Assembly (NCBI RefSeq): GCF_003010965.1
Contig: NZ_PGGM01000002.1
Location: 248,001 to 312,000, forward strand
Direction: 5' to 3'
Length of the DNA: 64,000 nt
From: Phyllobacterium sophorae
Lineage (GTDB): Bacteria; Pseudomonadota; Alphaproteobacteria; Rhizobiales; Rhizobiaceae
Made by a program: the position numbers and the translations under genes. Under the pieces are notes generated by a model. The model did not search any database and was not told where the DNA came from. It saw only the letters and a program-made list of their open reading frames with translations. Of the stretch, positions 9,001 to 18,733 are shown piece by piece. Each line of letters opens with the position of its first letter. Positions within the stretch are counted from its first letter, which is position 1.

Positions 9001-10295
9001 AAGGCGTCATCGTCGCCGCGCCAGCTTCCGGCAGCGGCAAGACTACAGTAACACTGGGGCTGCTGAGGGCACTGCACGATCTTGGAGTCGCTATCGCCCC
9101 GGCGAAAGCCGGTCCCGACTATATCGATCCCGCCTACCACACGCTCGCAAGCGGCGTTCCTTGCGTCAATCTCGATCCATGGGCTATGCGGCCAGATCTG
9201 ATCAGCGCCCTTGCATCCCGCCATATCGAAGGCGGCAAGATGCTTGTCGTCGAGGGTATGATGGGGCTGTTCGACGGGGCGATGGACGGAAGAGGGTCGG
9301 CGGCGGACCTGGCGACACGCCTTGCTCTACCGGTCATTCTCGTTCTGGACTGTGCCCGGCAATCGCACTCAGTTGCTGCGCTCGTCAGCGGATTTCGTGA
9401 TTTTCGCCGCAATGTAATGATAGCAGGGCTGATCCTCAACCGCATCGGCAGCACGCGTCATGATGCCATGCTAAGGTCGGCGCTCGAGCCCGTGGGCATA
9501 CCGGTCCTGGGCTCAGTGCCGCGCGACGAGAAGCTGCAACTGCCAGAACGGCACCTCGGCCTTGTTCAGGCAGGCGAACACGTGGACCTCGACAATTTCA
9601 TTGCTTACGCCGCTTCCGTCATCGTCGAACGGATCGCTCTTGATCGCATTCAGCAAATCGCTGGCCGCTATGGTCCCACGGCGTCCATGGCAAATATCGC
9701 GCGAATTCCGCCGCTAGGACAGCGCATTGCGGTTGCCCGCGACAATGCCTTTGCCTTCTCTTATTTGCACCTGCTGGATGGCTGGCGCAGGCGGGGCGCG
9801 GAGATCAGCTTCTTTTCGCCCCTTGCCAATGAAGCGCCTTCCGAGACCTGCGACGCAATTTATCTCCCCGGCGGCTACCCTGAACTGTACGCGGGACAGC
9901 TCGCGCAGGCTGCAAATTTTGCATCTGGGATGAGGCAGGCAGCAGCCAAGGGCGTTTCCATCTATGGCGAATGCGGCGGGTATATGGTTCTGGGCGAAAG
10001 CATCGAGGATGCTGCGGGCGAAAAGCATCAAATGCTGGGGCTGTTGCCGGTCGAAACAAGCTTTGCAAAGCGCCGACTGCATCTTGGCTATCGGCGGCTC
10101 GCACCACTCGCCGCTTCACCATTCCAAGTTCCGCTGACAGCGCACGAGTTTCACTATGCCAGCATAATTCGCGAGGGCGATGCCTTGCGGCTCTTCCAGG
10201 TCAAGGATGCGCTCGGCGAGGATTTGGATGAGGCGGGTCTGCGCGTCGGATCGGTCTGTGGCTCCTACATGCACGTAATTGATTTGGCGGGATGA
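8997..10295 (+). CDS. cobB: Hydrogenobyrinic acid a,c-diamide synthase CobB
   Basis: CobB is a glutamine-dependent, ATP-using amidotransferase that amidates the a and c side chains of the corrin ring. The 432-residue protein has a P-loop ASGSGKTTV at residues 10-18, an N-terminal dethiobiotin-synthetase-like domain, and a C-terminal class I amidotransferase domain with the nucleophile Cys326 in YGECGGYMVLG. It is overlapped by four bases at both ends, by cobA and cobC, which points to one transcript. Confidence 0.95.
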   Translation: MKGVIVAAPASGSGKTTVTLGLLRALHDLGVAIAPAKAGPDYIDPAYHTLASGVPCVNLDPWAMRPDLISALASRHIEGGKMLVVEGMMGLFDGAMDGRGSAADLATRLALPVILVLDCARQSHSVAALVSGFRDFRRNVMIAGLILNRIGSTRHDAMLRSALEPVGIPVLGSVPRDEKLQLPERHLGLVQAGEHVDLDNFIAYAASVIVERIALDRIQQIAGRYGPTASMANIARIPPLGQRIAVARDNAFAFSYLHLLDGWRRRGAEISFFSPLANEAPSETCDAIYLPGGYPELYAGQLAQAANFASGMRQAAAKGVSIYGECGGYMVLGESIEDAAGEKHQMLGLLPVETSFAKRRLHLGYRRLAPLAASPFQVPLTAHEFHYASIIREGDALRLFQVKDALGEDLDEAGLRVGSVCGSYMHVIDLAG

Positions 10296-11305
10296 TGCAG
10301 GTTGAACATGGAGGGGCGCTCGACCGCGCCATGGAGCGTTTCGGCGGCGGGATCGACGACTGGTTTGATCTTTCGACAGGTATCAATCCGGAAGTTTTCC
10401 CTTTGCCGCCGATCGGGCCCGAGATATGGAATCGGTTGCCCGACGAGAAGCTGCTGGCATCGGCACTGCGTGCAGCAAGCAGCTACTATGGCATGCGAAG
10501 CGATGCCGGAATTTCAGCGGCGCCGGGAACGCAGGCGCTGATCCAGATAATGCCCGAACTGATGATCAAGGGTGAGATTGCCATTGTTGGTCCCACCTAT
10601 CAGGAACATGAGCAGTCGTTCCGGCAAGCGGGCTGGACTGTTGCGAATTGCCGGAGCGTTGATGACATTCCCCAGTCTGCAAAGGCTGCGGTCATCGTCA
10701 ATCCGAACAATCCAGATGGGCGCGTGATTGCGGTGGATCTTCTGCTAGATTTGGCGAGACGACTGGATGGCAGGGGCGGCTTTCTCATCGTCGATGAAGC
10801 CTTTGCCGATCCGCATCCTGAGGTGAGCATCGCCGCGCATGCGGGAATGAATGGGCTGATTGTCCTCAAATCCTTCGGCAAGGTCTTTGGTCTTGGAGGG
10901 CTGCGTCTTGGCTTTGCGCTTTCGACGAGCGCTATTGCGCAGGCTCTCAAATCGCGCTTGGGCCCTTGGCCGGTATCCGGTCCCGCGCTGGCGATTGCAA
11001 CGCATGCGTTTTCAGAGAAGCAACTGCTTGCAGACTATATGGCGCGGCTGAGCGTACGCCGTACACTGCTTGCGAACGTTCTCGCTGAGGCAGGCGTTGT
11101 CGAGATTGGTGGAACGATGCTGTTTTCACTGGTAGAGTTCAGGCAGGCGCATCTGCTTCACGAAGAACTTTGCAAGCAGCATGTTCTCACGCGAAAATTC
11201 GGTTATGCGCCACAATGGCTACGTTTTGGTCTGCCATTGGATGAAAACGCGGCTGACATCTTGCATCAGCGCCTGGGGAAGGCCCTGAGCACAGTTTCAA
11301 GCTGA
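10292..11305 (+). CDS. cobC: L-threonine-O-3-phosphate decarboxylase CobC
   Basis: CobC is a PLP enzyme of aminotransferase fold I that supplies (R)-1-amino-2-propanol phosphate for the nucleotide loop. The 337 residues show the NPNNPDGR motif at about 137-144, the cofactor Asp in LIVDEAFADP (166-175) and the Schiff-base Lys197 within KSFGKVFGLGGLRLGF. Start at 10292 overlaps the cobB stop by four bases; another ATG follows immediately. cbiB lies 29 nt downstream, the usual partner because both act on the aminopropanol side chain. Confidence 0.93.
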   Translation: MMQVEHGGALDRAMERFGGGIDDWFDLSTGINPEVFPLPPIGPEIWNRLPDEKLLASALRAASSYYGMRSDAGISAAPGTQALIQIMPELMIKGEIAIVGPTYQEHEQSFRQAGWTVANCRSVDDIPQSAKAAVIVNPNNPDGRVIAVDLLLDLARRLDGRGGFLIVDEAFADPHPEVSIAAHAGMNGLIVLKSFGKVFGLGGLRLGFALSTSAIAQALKSRLGPWPVSGPALAIATHAFSEKQLLADYMARLSVRRTLLANVLAEAGVVEIGGTMLFSLVEFRQAHLLHEELCKQHVLTRKFGYAPQWLRFGLPLDENAADILHQRLGKALSTVSS

Positions 11306-11334
11306 TATTCTGATTCAGAGGGATCGAATTATTC

Positions 11335-12315
11335 ATGGTAATCAATTTCTTGATTCTGTTTCTTGCCTTGCTTGCTGATCGTTATTTCGGCGATCCGGAC
11401 TGGTTGTGGGAAAGAATTCCACATCCGGTCGTCCTCTTCGGCAAGGCTATCAGCTTCGTAGACCAAAGGTTCAACAAGCCGACCAATTCAGACTATGAAA
11501 GGCGACGCGACGGCTTTCTTGCGATGCTGGGCTTGCTTGTGCTGGCAGCCGCGGTCGGCTGGCTGGTGCATGTGGCGCTGCGAACCATCTCTCCTCTTGG
11601 CGAGTTGATCGAAGCTCTTATCGTTGCGGTGTTCCTCGCGCAGCGAAGCCTTGCTGATCACGTCTCCCGTGTTGCCAATGCGCTGCGCGACGAGGGAATT
11701 ATAGGGGCCCGGCGGGCTGTCTCGATGATTGTTGGACGAGATCCGGAAGTGCTCGATGACGCAGGCGTCAGCCGTGCTGCCATCGAAAGCCTCGCGGAGA
11801 ATACGTCCGATGGGATCATCGCGCCGGCATTCTGGTATGCCTTGCTGGGGCTTCCGGGACTCCTTGCCTACAAGCTGCTGAACACCTCGGACTCAATGAT
11901 TGGTCACCTGAACGATCGCCATCGCGATTTTGGACGCTTTGCCGCCAAGCTCGATGACGTGGCCAATTGGGTTCCTGCGCGACTGACGGGGCTGCTGATT
12001 TCCGGCGCGGCCTGGATCGTGCACGGATATGATGCTGCGCTTCGATCGTTCAATGTGATGATGCGCGATGCGCGTCTGCACCGCTCGCCCAATGCAGGTT
12101 GGCCGGAGGCCGCGATGGCTGGCGCTATCGAGGTAGCGCTGGCGGGCCCGCGCGTTTACGGCGGCGTTACCGCCAATGAGCCTATGCTGAATGGCGCGGG
12201 CCGGCGTGATGTCGGAGCCGAAAACATCGAGGATGCACTCAACATCTTCAGCGTCGCGACTGCGACCTTCACTGTCGCCATCCTCGTCCTTTTCCTCGTG
12301 GGGCTGCTGCTCTAA
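11335..12315 (+). CDS. cbiB: Adenosylcobinamide-phosphate synthase CbiB (CobD)
   Basis: CbiB/CobD attaches the aminopropanol (phosphate) arm to adenosylcobyric acid at the membrane. The 326-residue protein is hydrophobic with several membrane segments and has the family blocks LLADRYFGDPDW at the N-terminus, ESLAENTSDGIIAPAFW near residue 150 and NTSDSMIGHLNDRHRDFGRF near residue 183. It is the last gene of the cobA-B-C-cbiB unit. Its stop codon overlaps the stop of the convergent ABC ATPase gene by four bases. Some annotations call this gene cobD. Confidence 0.95.
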   Translation: MVINFLILFLALLADRYFGDPDWLWERIPHPVVLFGKAISFVDQRFNKPTNSDYERRRDGFLAMLGLLVLAAAVGWLVHVALRTISPLGELIEALIVAVFLAQRSLADHVSRVANALRDEGIIGARRAVSMIVGRDPEVLDDAGVSRAAIESLAENTSDGIIAPAFWYALLGLPGLLAYKLLNTSDSMIGHLNDRHRDFGRFAAKLDDVANWVPARLTGLLISGAAWIVHGYDAALRSFNVMMRDARLHRSPNAGWPEAAMAGAIEVALAGPRVYGGVTANEPMLNGAGRRDVGAENIEDALNIFSVATATFTVAILVLFLVGLLL

Positions 12316-13934
12316 CCCTGTTCGCCAATACGTCGCGCCAGGGCTTTGTGCAGATCGGGTGAGGCCTGGACAAGCGCTCGCCCGGCGTCGGATTGCGGAT
12401 TGCGCAAGACTTCGCCGGTATTCCCGCGCTCGACGATCTTGCCGTTGGACATGATCATGACCGTATCCGTGATGGCGCGAGCCACCGCGAGATCATGGGT
12501 GATGAACAGATAGGCGATGCCGAGCCGGCCATTGAGATCGGCGAAAAGGTCAAGGATCTGCGCGCGGATCGACACATCGAGCGCCGACACTGGCTCATCG
12601 GCAACGATCAGCTTCGGTTCTGTGATGATGGCGCGGGCGATGGCGAGGCGTTGACGCTGGCCACCGGAAAATTCATGCGGATATTTGTCCCGGTCCTTTC
12701 GCGGTATGCCAACCCGCTCCAGTGCCGCATCGATACGATCGCGTTTTTCGGAAGATGAGAGCGGGCGATCCAGCAGGTAGAGGGGTTCTGCCACGAGGCG
12801 GTCTGCCTTGTGTCGCGGATTGAACGACCCATATGGATCCTGAAATACCACCTGCATGTTTTGGCGGACAGGACGTAGCGCATCTTCTTTCAGGTGGTCG
12901 ATGCGTTGATTTCCAAATTTTATCTCACCGGCGGTGGGCCGATCGAGCGCAAGAATCATGCGTGCCAAGGTGGATTTGCCACAACCGGAGCGGCCAACCA
13001 GTGCCATGGATTGACCCTGCTGGAGATCGAAGCTGACATCGTCAACTGCTTTCGTGTCTTCGCTCCGGGCAAATAAGCCGCTGCGACTTCCACGGTAGCT
13101 GCGCTCAAGATTGCGGGCTGAAAGCAGAGAACCCTGGCTTCGAACATGCTGGTGGCTCGTCCGATCCGGAACATGCATCGAGGCCTGCGCCAGCTGGCGT
13201 GTGTAGGGATGGGTCTGCTCCGTCAGGATCTGCGTGGTCTCACCATTATCCATCACCTCGCCATGGCGGAGAATGGTTATCGAATGGGCCGTGTCGGCCA
13301 CTACCGCCAGATCGTGACTGATGAGCAGCAGCCCCATTTTTTGTTCGTCGACGAGACTTTGCAATAGCTCCAGGATTTGGGCTTGCAGGACGACATCCAG
13401 CGCGGTGGTCGGTTCGTCGGCGATCAACAGTTTCGGTTTCAGTGCACAGGCGATGGCAATGACGACGCGCTGGCGTTGGCCACCGGAGAGTTCATGCGGA
13501 TAGCGGCGAAGCGGAAACTTTGAAGTCGGCAGGCCAACCCTGTCGAGAATGGCGCATGTCTGCTCTTCTGCAACGGCGCGGCTCGCTCGTGTGTGTTGCC
13601 GGATCCCTTCTGCGACCTGTTCACCGATGGTTTTCACCGGATTGAGCGCCGTCATCGGTTCCTGAAACACCATGCCGATGTCGTCGCCACGCAACTGGCA
13701 CATATCGGCTTCGCTTGCCGCCAAAATGTCCTTGCCGTTGAAGCGAATTTGCCCTTCTGCCTTGGCACCGCTTGGCAGCAGTTTCATAATGCTGAGCGCA
13801 GTCATGGATTTGCCTGAGCCGGATTCGCCCACCAATGCGCGGATTTCACCCGGATCAATGGCGAGATCGACGCGCTTCAAAGCCTGAAAGGCTCCGATCT
13901 TCAATGACAGGTTCTTGATTTCGAGCAAAGCCAT
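12312..13934 (-). CDS. Peptide-type ABC transporter, fused double ATPase
   Basis: This cytoplasmic subunit powers a dipeptide/oligopeptide-type importer. Two complete ATPase domains are fused: the first has Walker A GESGSGKSM and signature LSGGQRQRV, the second Walker A GRSGCGKST and signature FSGGQRQRL, equivalent to DppD plus DppF. I chose the ATG at 13934 (540 residues, MALLEIKNLSL) because it overlaps the permease stop as TAATG; an in-frame start exists 15 nt upstream. It is the final gene of a minus-strand operon of binding protein, two permeases and ATPase. Confidence 0.92.
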   Translation of the reverse strand: MALLEIKNLSLKIGAFQALKRVDLAIDPGEIRALVGESGSGKSMTALSIMKLLPSGAKAEGQIRFNGKDILAASEADMCQLRGDDIGMVFQEPMTALNPVKTIGEQVAEGIRQHTRASRAVAEEQTCAILDRVGLPTSKFPLRRYPHELSGGQRQRVVIAIACALKPKLLIADEPTTALDVVLQAQILELLQSLVDEQKMGLLLISHDLAVVADTAHSITILRHGEVMDNGETTQILTEQTHPYTRQLAQASMHVPDRTSHQHVRSQGSLLSARNLERSYRGSRSGLFARSEDTKAVDDVSFDLQQGQSMALVGRSGCGKSTLARMILALDRPTAGEIKFGNQRIDHLKEDALRPVRQNMQVVFQDPYGSFNPRHKADRLVAEPLYLLDRPLSSSEKRDRIDAALERVGIPRKDRDKYPHEFSGGQRQRLAIARAIITEPKLIVADEPVSALDVSIRAQILDLFADLNGRLGIAYLFITHDLAVARAITDTVMIMSNGKIVERGNTGEVLRNPQSDAGRALVQASPDLHKALARRIGEQG

Positions 13935-14788
13935 TAACGTTCCCGCCACAGCTTCGGGTCAAGGACATCGCGCAGGCCATCGCCAAGCAAATTGAGACCA
14001 AGAACGGTGGTGACGATGGCGAGACCGGGAAACAGGGCCATGTGCGGGGCGATGCTGATCATCGTCTGCGCCTCGAATAGCATGCGGCCCCAGCTGGGCA
14101 TCGGCGGCTGGGATCCAAGGCCAACATAGGAGAGACCCGCTTCGGCAAGGATACCGAGCGAGAACTGCATGGTTGCCTGCACGACGAGGAGGTTCGCCAT
14201 GTTGGGCAGAATATGCTCGACCGTGATGCGCGCCGCCCCTTTGCCCGACGCACGGGCAGCCAGAATATATTCACGCGGCCAGAGCGACAGCGCCGCGCCG
14301 CGGGCGACACGGGCGAAGACCGGAATATTGAATATGCCAATCGCGATGATGGCGTTGACAGCGCCCGGTCCGAAGACAGCCGTGATCATGACCGCCGAAA
14401 GGAGCGCGGGGAAAGCAAAGATCAGATCGTTGAAGCGCATGAGCACCTCGTCAATGACACCGGCGCGCGCTGCAGCCCAAAGGCCGAGCGGAATGCCGAC
14501 GCCTGCGCCGATCACCACGGAGACGAAGGCGACGGCGATCGAATTGCGGCTGCCAACCATGATCATCGAGAGAATATCCCTGCCAAAGTGGTCGGTGCCG
14601 AGCCAGTGGGCCGCGGATGGCGGTTTCAGCTTGCCCACGATGTCGAACGTGCCGACCGCATAGGGTGTCCAGACAAAGGACAGTGCCGCAATCAACGCAA
14701 GCAGACCCGTAATGATCAATCCGATGGCAAATGACCTGTTGGAGAGAGCCTTGGCGATATTCTCACGCCATATGGTGGAGGTATTCAT
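13934..14788 (-). CDS. Peptide-type ABC transporter permease (DppC-like)
   Basis: The 284-residue inner-membrane protein belongs to the DppC/OppC group. It has an N-terminal membrane segment, the family sequence PPSAAHWLGTDHFGRDILSM around residues 57-76 and the EAA loop region near SGKGAARITVEHILPNM. It pairs with the adjacent DppB-like permease, whose stop overlaps its start by four bases. The coupled double ATPase follows directly. Confidence 0.92.
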   Translation of the reverse strand: MNTSTIWRENIAKALSNRSFAIGLIITGLLALIAALSFVWTPYAVGTFDIVGKLKPPSAAHWLGTDHFGRDILSMIMVGSRNSIAVAFVSVVIGAGVGIPLGLWAAARAGVIDEVLMRFNDLIFAFPALLSAVMITAVFGPGAVNAIIAIGIFNIPVFARVARGAALSLWPREYILAARASGKGAARITVEHILPNMANLLVVQATMQFSLGILAEAGLSYVGLGSQPPMPSWGRMLFEAQTMISIAPHMALFPGLAIVTTVLGLNLLGDGLRDVLDPKLWRER

Positions 14789-15732
14789 GCGCGGCTCCGA
14801 AGGCGCGGGTCGACGACGGCATAAGACAGATCAACCAGAAGATTGACCAGGATCACGGTGGCCACAAGCACCATGACCACGCCTTCGACAACAATCAGGT
14901 CGCGCTGGGTGATCGCCTGGAACACAAGACGGCCGAGGCCAGGCAGGTAGAAGACGTTCTCGATGATGATCGTCCCGGCGAGCAGGAAGGCAAATTGCAA
15001 GCCGAGAATGGTCAGAACCGGGATGAGGGCATTGCGCAGCGCATGACGGTAAAGCACCTTGCGGCGGCTTAGTCCCTTGGCGCGGGCCGTGCGGATGTAG
15101 TCTTCGCCGAGCACGTCCAGTAGGGCTGAACGGGTGATGCGTGCCAGGATGGCGGCCTGCGGCAAGGCAAGAGCGATCGACGGCAGGATCAGGGACTTGA
15201 GGCCAGGCCATAGACCGGCATGCCAGCCGGGAAAGCCGCCTGCCGGAACAAGCCGAAGCGTCACTGCGAAAACATAGACAAGGAGGAGGGCGAACCAGAA
15301 ATTGGGAATGGCGACACCCACCTGGGCAACGCCCATGGTCGCGGTATCGGAAAGCGAACCGCGTCGCGCTGCGGAAAACAGGCCGACCGGGATGGCAATC
15401 AGGGTGGACAGAGCCAAGGAGATCAGGGCAAGCGGCAACGAAACCGCGACGCGTTCGGTGATCAGATCGATGACCGGGACTGAGTAGGTATAAGACCTAC
15501 CCAGGTCGCCTGAAAGGAGGCCACCTAGCCAGCTGAGATAACGGGTGATCAATGGTTGATTGAGCCCCATCTGCTCTTGAAGGGTACGGACGGCATCTTC
15601 GGTCGCATTCATGCCGAGCATCAGGCGGGCCGGATCGCCTGGCACGACTTCAAGCACCGCAAACACAACGACAGATGCTGCCAGCAGCGTAAGGAATCCG
15701 ATCAGAACGCGCTTTGACGCGTAGCTCAGCAT
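14785..15732 (-). CDS. Peptide-type ABC transporter permease (DppB-like)
   Basis: The 315-residue protein is a DppB/OppB-type permease with about six membrane segments. Family marks are the N-terminal VFAVLEVVPGDPARLMLG and the cytoplasmic EAA-type loop around ALLDVLGEDYIRTARAKG. It lies 34 nt after the binding-protein gene, with no obvious hairpin between, so the components are probably co-transcribed. Confidence 0.92.
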   Translation of the reverse strand: MLSYASKRVLIGFLTLLAASVVVFAVLEVVPGDPARLMLGMNATEDAVRTLQEQMGLNQPLITRYLSWLGGLLSGDLGRSYTYSVPVIDLITERVAVSLPLALISLALSTLIAIPVGLFSAARRGSLSDTATMGVAQVGVAIPNFWFALLLVYVFAVTLRLVPAGGFPGWHAGLWPGLKSLILPSIALALPQAAILARITRSALLDVLGEDYIRTARAKGLSRRKVLYRHALRNALIPVLTILGLQFAFLLAGTIIIENVFYLPGLGRLVFQAITQRDLIVVEGVVMVLVATVILVNLLVDLSYAVVDPRLRSRA

Positions 15733-15766
15733 GAATCAGCCTCGATTTTGGCGACGCTGGCGAACA

Positions 15767-17251
15767 TCACTCCGCCCACTTCACCGCGGTCAGATCGTTG
15801 GCTTGAATCGGACCGTTTTCCCACAGCCCCTCGATCTTTGCGTCCCATACGCCGGTTTTGGGTAGCTGGAACAGGAAGGCCGCGGGAACATCGGTTGCCA
15901 GAACCTTCTGGGCCTGCTGGTAGAGTTCCGTACGCTTTTCTGCGTCGGAAGTTGCTTCGATCTGCTTGATCAAATCCCTGAACGCCGGATTGTCATAGTT
16001 GAAGTAGTAATCATCGCGGGCGAAAATGTTGAGATCGTTGGGCTCGGTGTGGGAGACGATCGTCATGTCGTAATCCTTGCCCTTGAAAACCTGTTCGAGC
16101 CACTGGGCCCACTCCAACGGTATGATCTCGGCTTCGATGCCGATTTCGCGGAGCTCAGCCGCAATGATCTCGCCGCCGCGTCTTGCATAGGTGGGTGGCG
16201 GCAATTTCAGCGTCGTCTTAAAGCCATCAGCGTGGCCGGCCTCGGCAAGTAGCTTCTTTGACAGCTCGGGATCATAGGCGGTTTCCGATGTCAGATCGAG
16301 ATAGGCTGGGTGATGCGGCGGAAAGAATGAGCCGATAGGCGTTCCGAGGCCGAACATCGCGCCGTCGATCAGCGCCTTGCGATCGATGGCGTGGGCAATG
16401 GCTTGACGCACCTTCAGATTGTCGAAGGGTGGCTTCTTGTTGTTCATGCCGAGGACCGTTTCGCCTTCGGTGGTACCTATAACCACCTTGAAGCGAGGGT
16501 CGGCCTGAAACTGCGCGATAGTTTCATAGCTCGGGAAAACCGGAAAGGCCTGCACATCGCCGGCCATGAGTGCCGCTGTGGCCGCTGCCGGATCCGGAAT
16601 GACACGGAATGTGGCCTTTTCCAATGCTGCCGGCGTACCCCAGTATTCGGGGTTCTTCGAGATGACGATCTGCGAGCCCTTGGCCCAGGAATCGAACTTG
16701 AACGGGCCGGTTCCGATCGGCTTTTCCTTGTTGGTCCCGGCGCTTTCCGGCGCGACGATCACCGCATCACCCCAGCCCATATTATAGAGAAAATCGCCAT
16801 TCGGCTGTTTCAGGGTGACCTTGACGGTCAATGGATCCACAACCTCCACCGTGTCGATGGCGGCAAACAGACCCTTTTGCGCATTTGTGGATTTGTCGGC
16901 GTGAGCGCGATCGAGCGAAAACTTGACGTCCTCGGCATCGAATGCCGTGCCGTCGTGGAATTTTACGTCCTTGTGCAGCTTGAAGGTGTAGATCTTGCCG
17001 TCGCCGGAGATCGTCCAGCTCTCGGCGAGGGCAGGGAGAACGTCGCCTTTCGCTCCGATCCGCGTCAGGCCCTCGAAAATATTGGCGTAGACGACCTCAT
17101 CAATCGCAGCAGCGGCACCTGCTGTCGGATCGAGGTGCGGCGGTTCCAGCACGATGCCAAGCACCAGATCGGTTTTTGCCGCAAAGGAAGCGGTGGACGA
17201 GAGTAGCGCGATAGCAGCACCTGCGAGGACTGACTTCCAGAATTTCATCAT
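15767..17251 (-). CDS. Peptide-type ABC transporter substrate-binding protein
   Basis: This is a family 5 (DppA/OppA-like) periplasmic binding protein of 494 residues. Residues 1-24 form a signal peptide (basic start, hydrophobic core, cleavage after SFA). Typical family blocks follow, including ALAESWTISGDGKIYTFKLH near residue 75 and KFHDGTAFDAEDVKFSLDRA just after it. Gene order suggests import of a peptide-like or N-acylated amino acid substrate that the neighbouring M20 enzyme could then cleave; the true ligand cannot be read from sequence. Confidence 0.93.
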   Translation of the reverse strand: MMKFWKSVLAGAAIALLSSTASFAAKTDLVLGIVLEPPHLDPTAGAAAAIDEVVYANIFEGLTRIGAKGDVLPALAESWTISGDGKIYTFKLHKDVKFHDGTAFDAEDVKFSLDRAHADKSTNAQKGLFAAIDTVEVVDPLTVKVTLKQPNGDFLYNMGWGDAVIVAPESAGTNKEKPIGTGPFKFDSWAKGSQIVISKNPEYWGTPAALEKATFRVIPDPAAATAALMAGDVQAFPVFPSYETIAQFQADPRFKVVIGTTEGETVLGMNNKKPPFDNLKVRQAIAHAIDRKALIDGAMFGLGTPIGSFFPPHHPAYLDLTSETAYDPELSKKLLAEAGHADGFKTTLKLPPPTYARRGGEIIAAELREIGIEAEIIPLEWAQWLEQVFKGKDYDMTIVSHTEPNDLNIFARDDYYFNYDNPAFRDLIKQIEATSDAEKRTELYQQAQKVLATDVPAAFLFQLPKTGVWDAKIEGLWENGPIQANDLTAVKWAE

Positions 17252-17301
17252 TCAACGTCTCCCGAACACTTTGCCGCAACTGGAATGGACATTTATCTCG
17301 T

Positions 17302-18579
17302 CTAGATCGACCCGGTTAATAACACCTTCAAACCGAGTGCCATGACTTTAGCCGACTCGATCATGTCTTCGATACCGACATATTCATCGGGCCGATGCGC
17401 GAGGTCGAGGATGCCGGGCCCATAGGCGATGCAGTCATGCAGCAATCCAATGCGCGCGATATGCTTCTGATCGTAGGTGCCGGGAGAAATTACATAGTCG
17501 GGCTCTTTGTTGAAGACGGCGCGAATGCCTTCGGCAATGGCTGTCACGACCGGCGCGTCGCGCTCGGTCATCAACGGTTGTACCTCCATGATGTCGCGAA
17601 TGTTGTAGTGAAATTTCGGCCGCTCCCATTGCAGCCGGTCGAGGATTGAACTCACCTCGCGCTTTACCTCGGCAATGTCCTCTTCGAGCAAGAAGCGGCG
17701 ATCGATGGTCAACAGGCAGGAGTCCGGCACATTGGGAGAAGGCAATCCGGAATAATCATCGGTCTGGCCGCCATGGATCGAATTGATGTTCATCGTCGAC
17801 CGGCGCGCGCCCTCCGGCACCACGGGCATACGCGTCTGTTTCTGTTCGAGCGCCGGAAATAGTTCCTTTTCGAAGGCTTCAAGTACTGCGCCCATGTGGC
17901 GGACCGCGCAATCGCCAAGAAATGGCATTGAGCCGTGCGCGATCTCACCCTTGGTCTCGATCTCTGCCCACCAGACACCGCGATGGCCAAGACAGATGCG
18001 ATCTTTGTTGAGCGGTTCGGGAATGATGACGTGATCGACGCGCGGCTTGGAGAAGAAACCTTTACTGGCGAGATAGGCGACGCCGCCGAAACCGCCTGAT
18101 TCCTCGTCCACAGTGCCGGAAATCTCGATAGCACCGGAAAAATCGGGATAGACTTCGAGAAAAGCTTCCGCAGCGATGATCGAGGCCGCAAGTCCGCCCT
18201 TCATGTCGCAGGCGCCGCGCCCATAGACCTTGCCGTCCTTGACGACACCTTCAAACGGGTCGACCGTCCAACCTTCGCCGGTATCAACGACATCGATGTG
18301 CGAATTGAAATGCACGGTCTGGCCGTGAGTGCGGCCGTCAAAACGGGCAACGACATTGGTGCGGGGATAGCGGTCAGTGTCGCCGGGTGTGCCTTCCCCG
18401 CGAATCAACTGGGTTTCGAAGCCGAACTTTTGCAACCGCTGCGCGAGATACTCAGCGCAAGGTGTGTAGGCCTCGCCAGGCGGGTTGATCGTGGGAAAGC
18501 GGATGAGTTCACGCGTCAGCGTGATCAGGTCATCACGTCGTTTCTCGATGGCGCGGGAGAGCTTGTCGTCCATGCTCAT
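17302..18579 (-). CDS. M20 family metallohydrolase (ArgE/DapE-like)
   Basis: The 425-residue cytoplasmic protein belongs to the ArgE/DapE/carboxypeptidase group of two-zinc M20 amidohydrolases. Metal-ligand regions visible are HFNSHIDVVDTGEGW (about 90-104), YGRGACDMKGGLA (about 119-131), SGTVDEESGGFGG with its catalytic Glu pair, and EPLNKDRICLGHRG. It starts a minus-strand unit with the ABC importer 50 nt downstream, which suggests that an imported N-acyl amino acid or dipeptide is hydrolysed. The specific substrate is unknown; plain argE or dapE function is less likely because those usually sit elsewhere. Confidence 0.88.
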   Translation of the reverse strand: MSMDDKLSRAIEKRRDDLITLTRELIRFPTINPPGEAYTPCAEYLAQRLQKFGFETQLIRGEGTPGDTDRYPRTNVVARFDGRTHGQTVHFNSHIDVVDTGEGWTVDPFEGVVKDGKVYGRGACDMKGGLAASIIAAEAFLEVYPDFSGAIEISGTVDEESGGFGGVAYLASKGFFSKPRVDHVIIPEPLNKDRICLGHRGVWWAEIETKGEIAHGSMPFLGDCAVRHMGAVLEAFEKELFPALEQKQTRMPVVPEGARRSTMNINSIHGGQTDDYSGLPSPNVPDSCLLTIDRRFLLEEDIAEVKREVSSILDRLQWERPKFHYNIRDIMEVQPLMTERDAPVVTAIAEGIRAVFNKEPDYVISPGTYDQKHIARIGLLHDCIAYGPGILDLAHRPDEYVGIEDMIESAKVMALGLKVLLTGSI

Positions 18580-18733
18580 ATCAAATCAGGACCGCTCCCG
18601 ATTTGGCAAGAGGCAACTTGTTGCCCGTAGCAAATGCCGTTTTCCTGATGAGATGTCGTTTGTGTGTTTGGCGGTTTGGAATTGTTCTTATAAAACAAGC
18701 CACGAAGCATGTGACGAGCGGGGCCCATCAAAA

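Noticed and set aside
18485..18733. Upstream extension of the soeA-like frame by 83 codons
   Set aside because: It overlaps the start of the oppositely oriented M20 gene, the added residues have no family match, and the conserved N-terminus begins just after the ATG at 18734.
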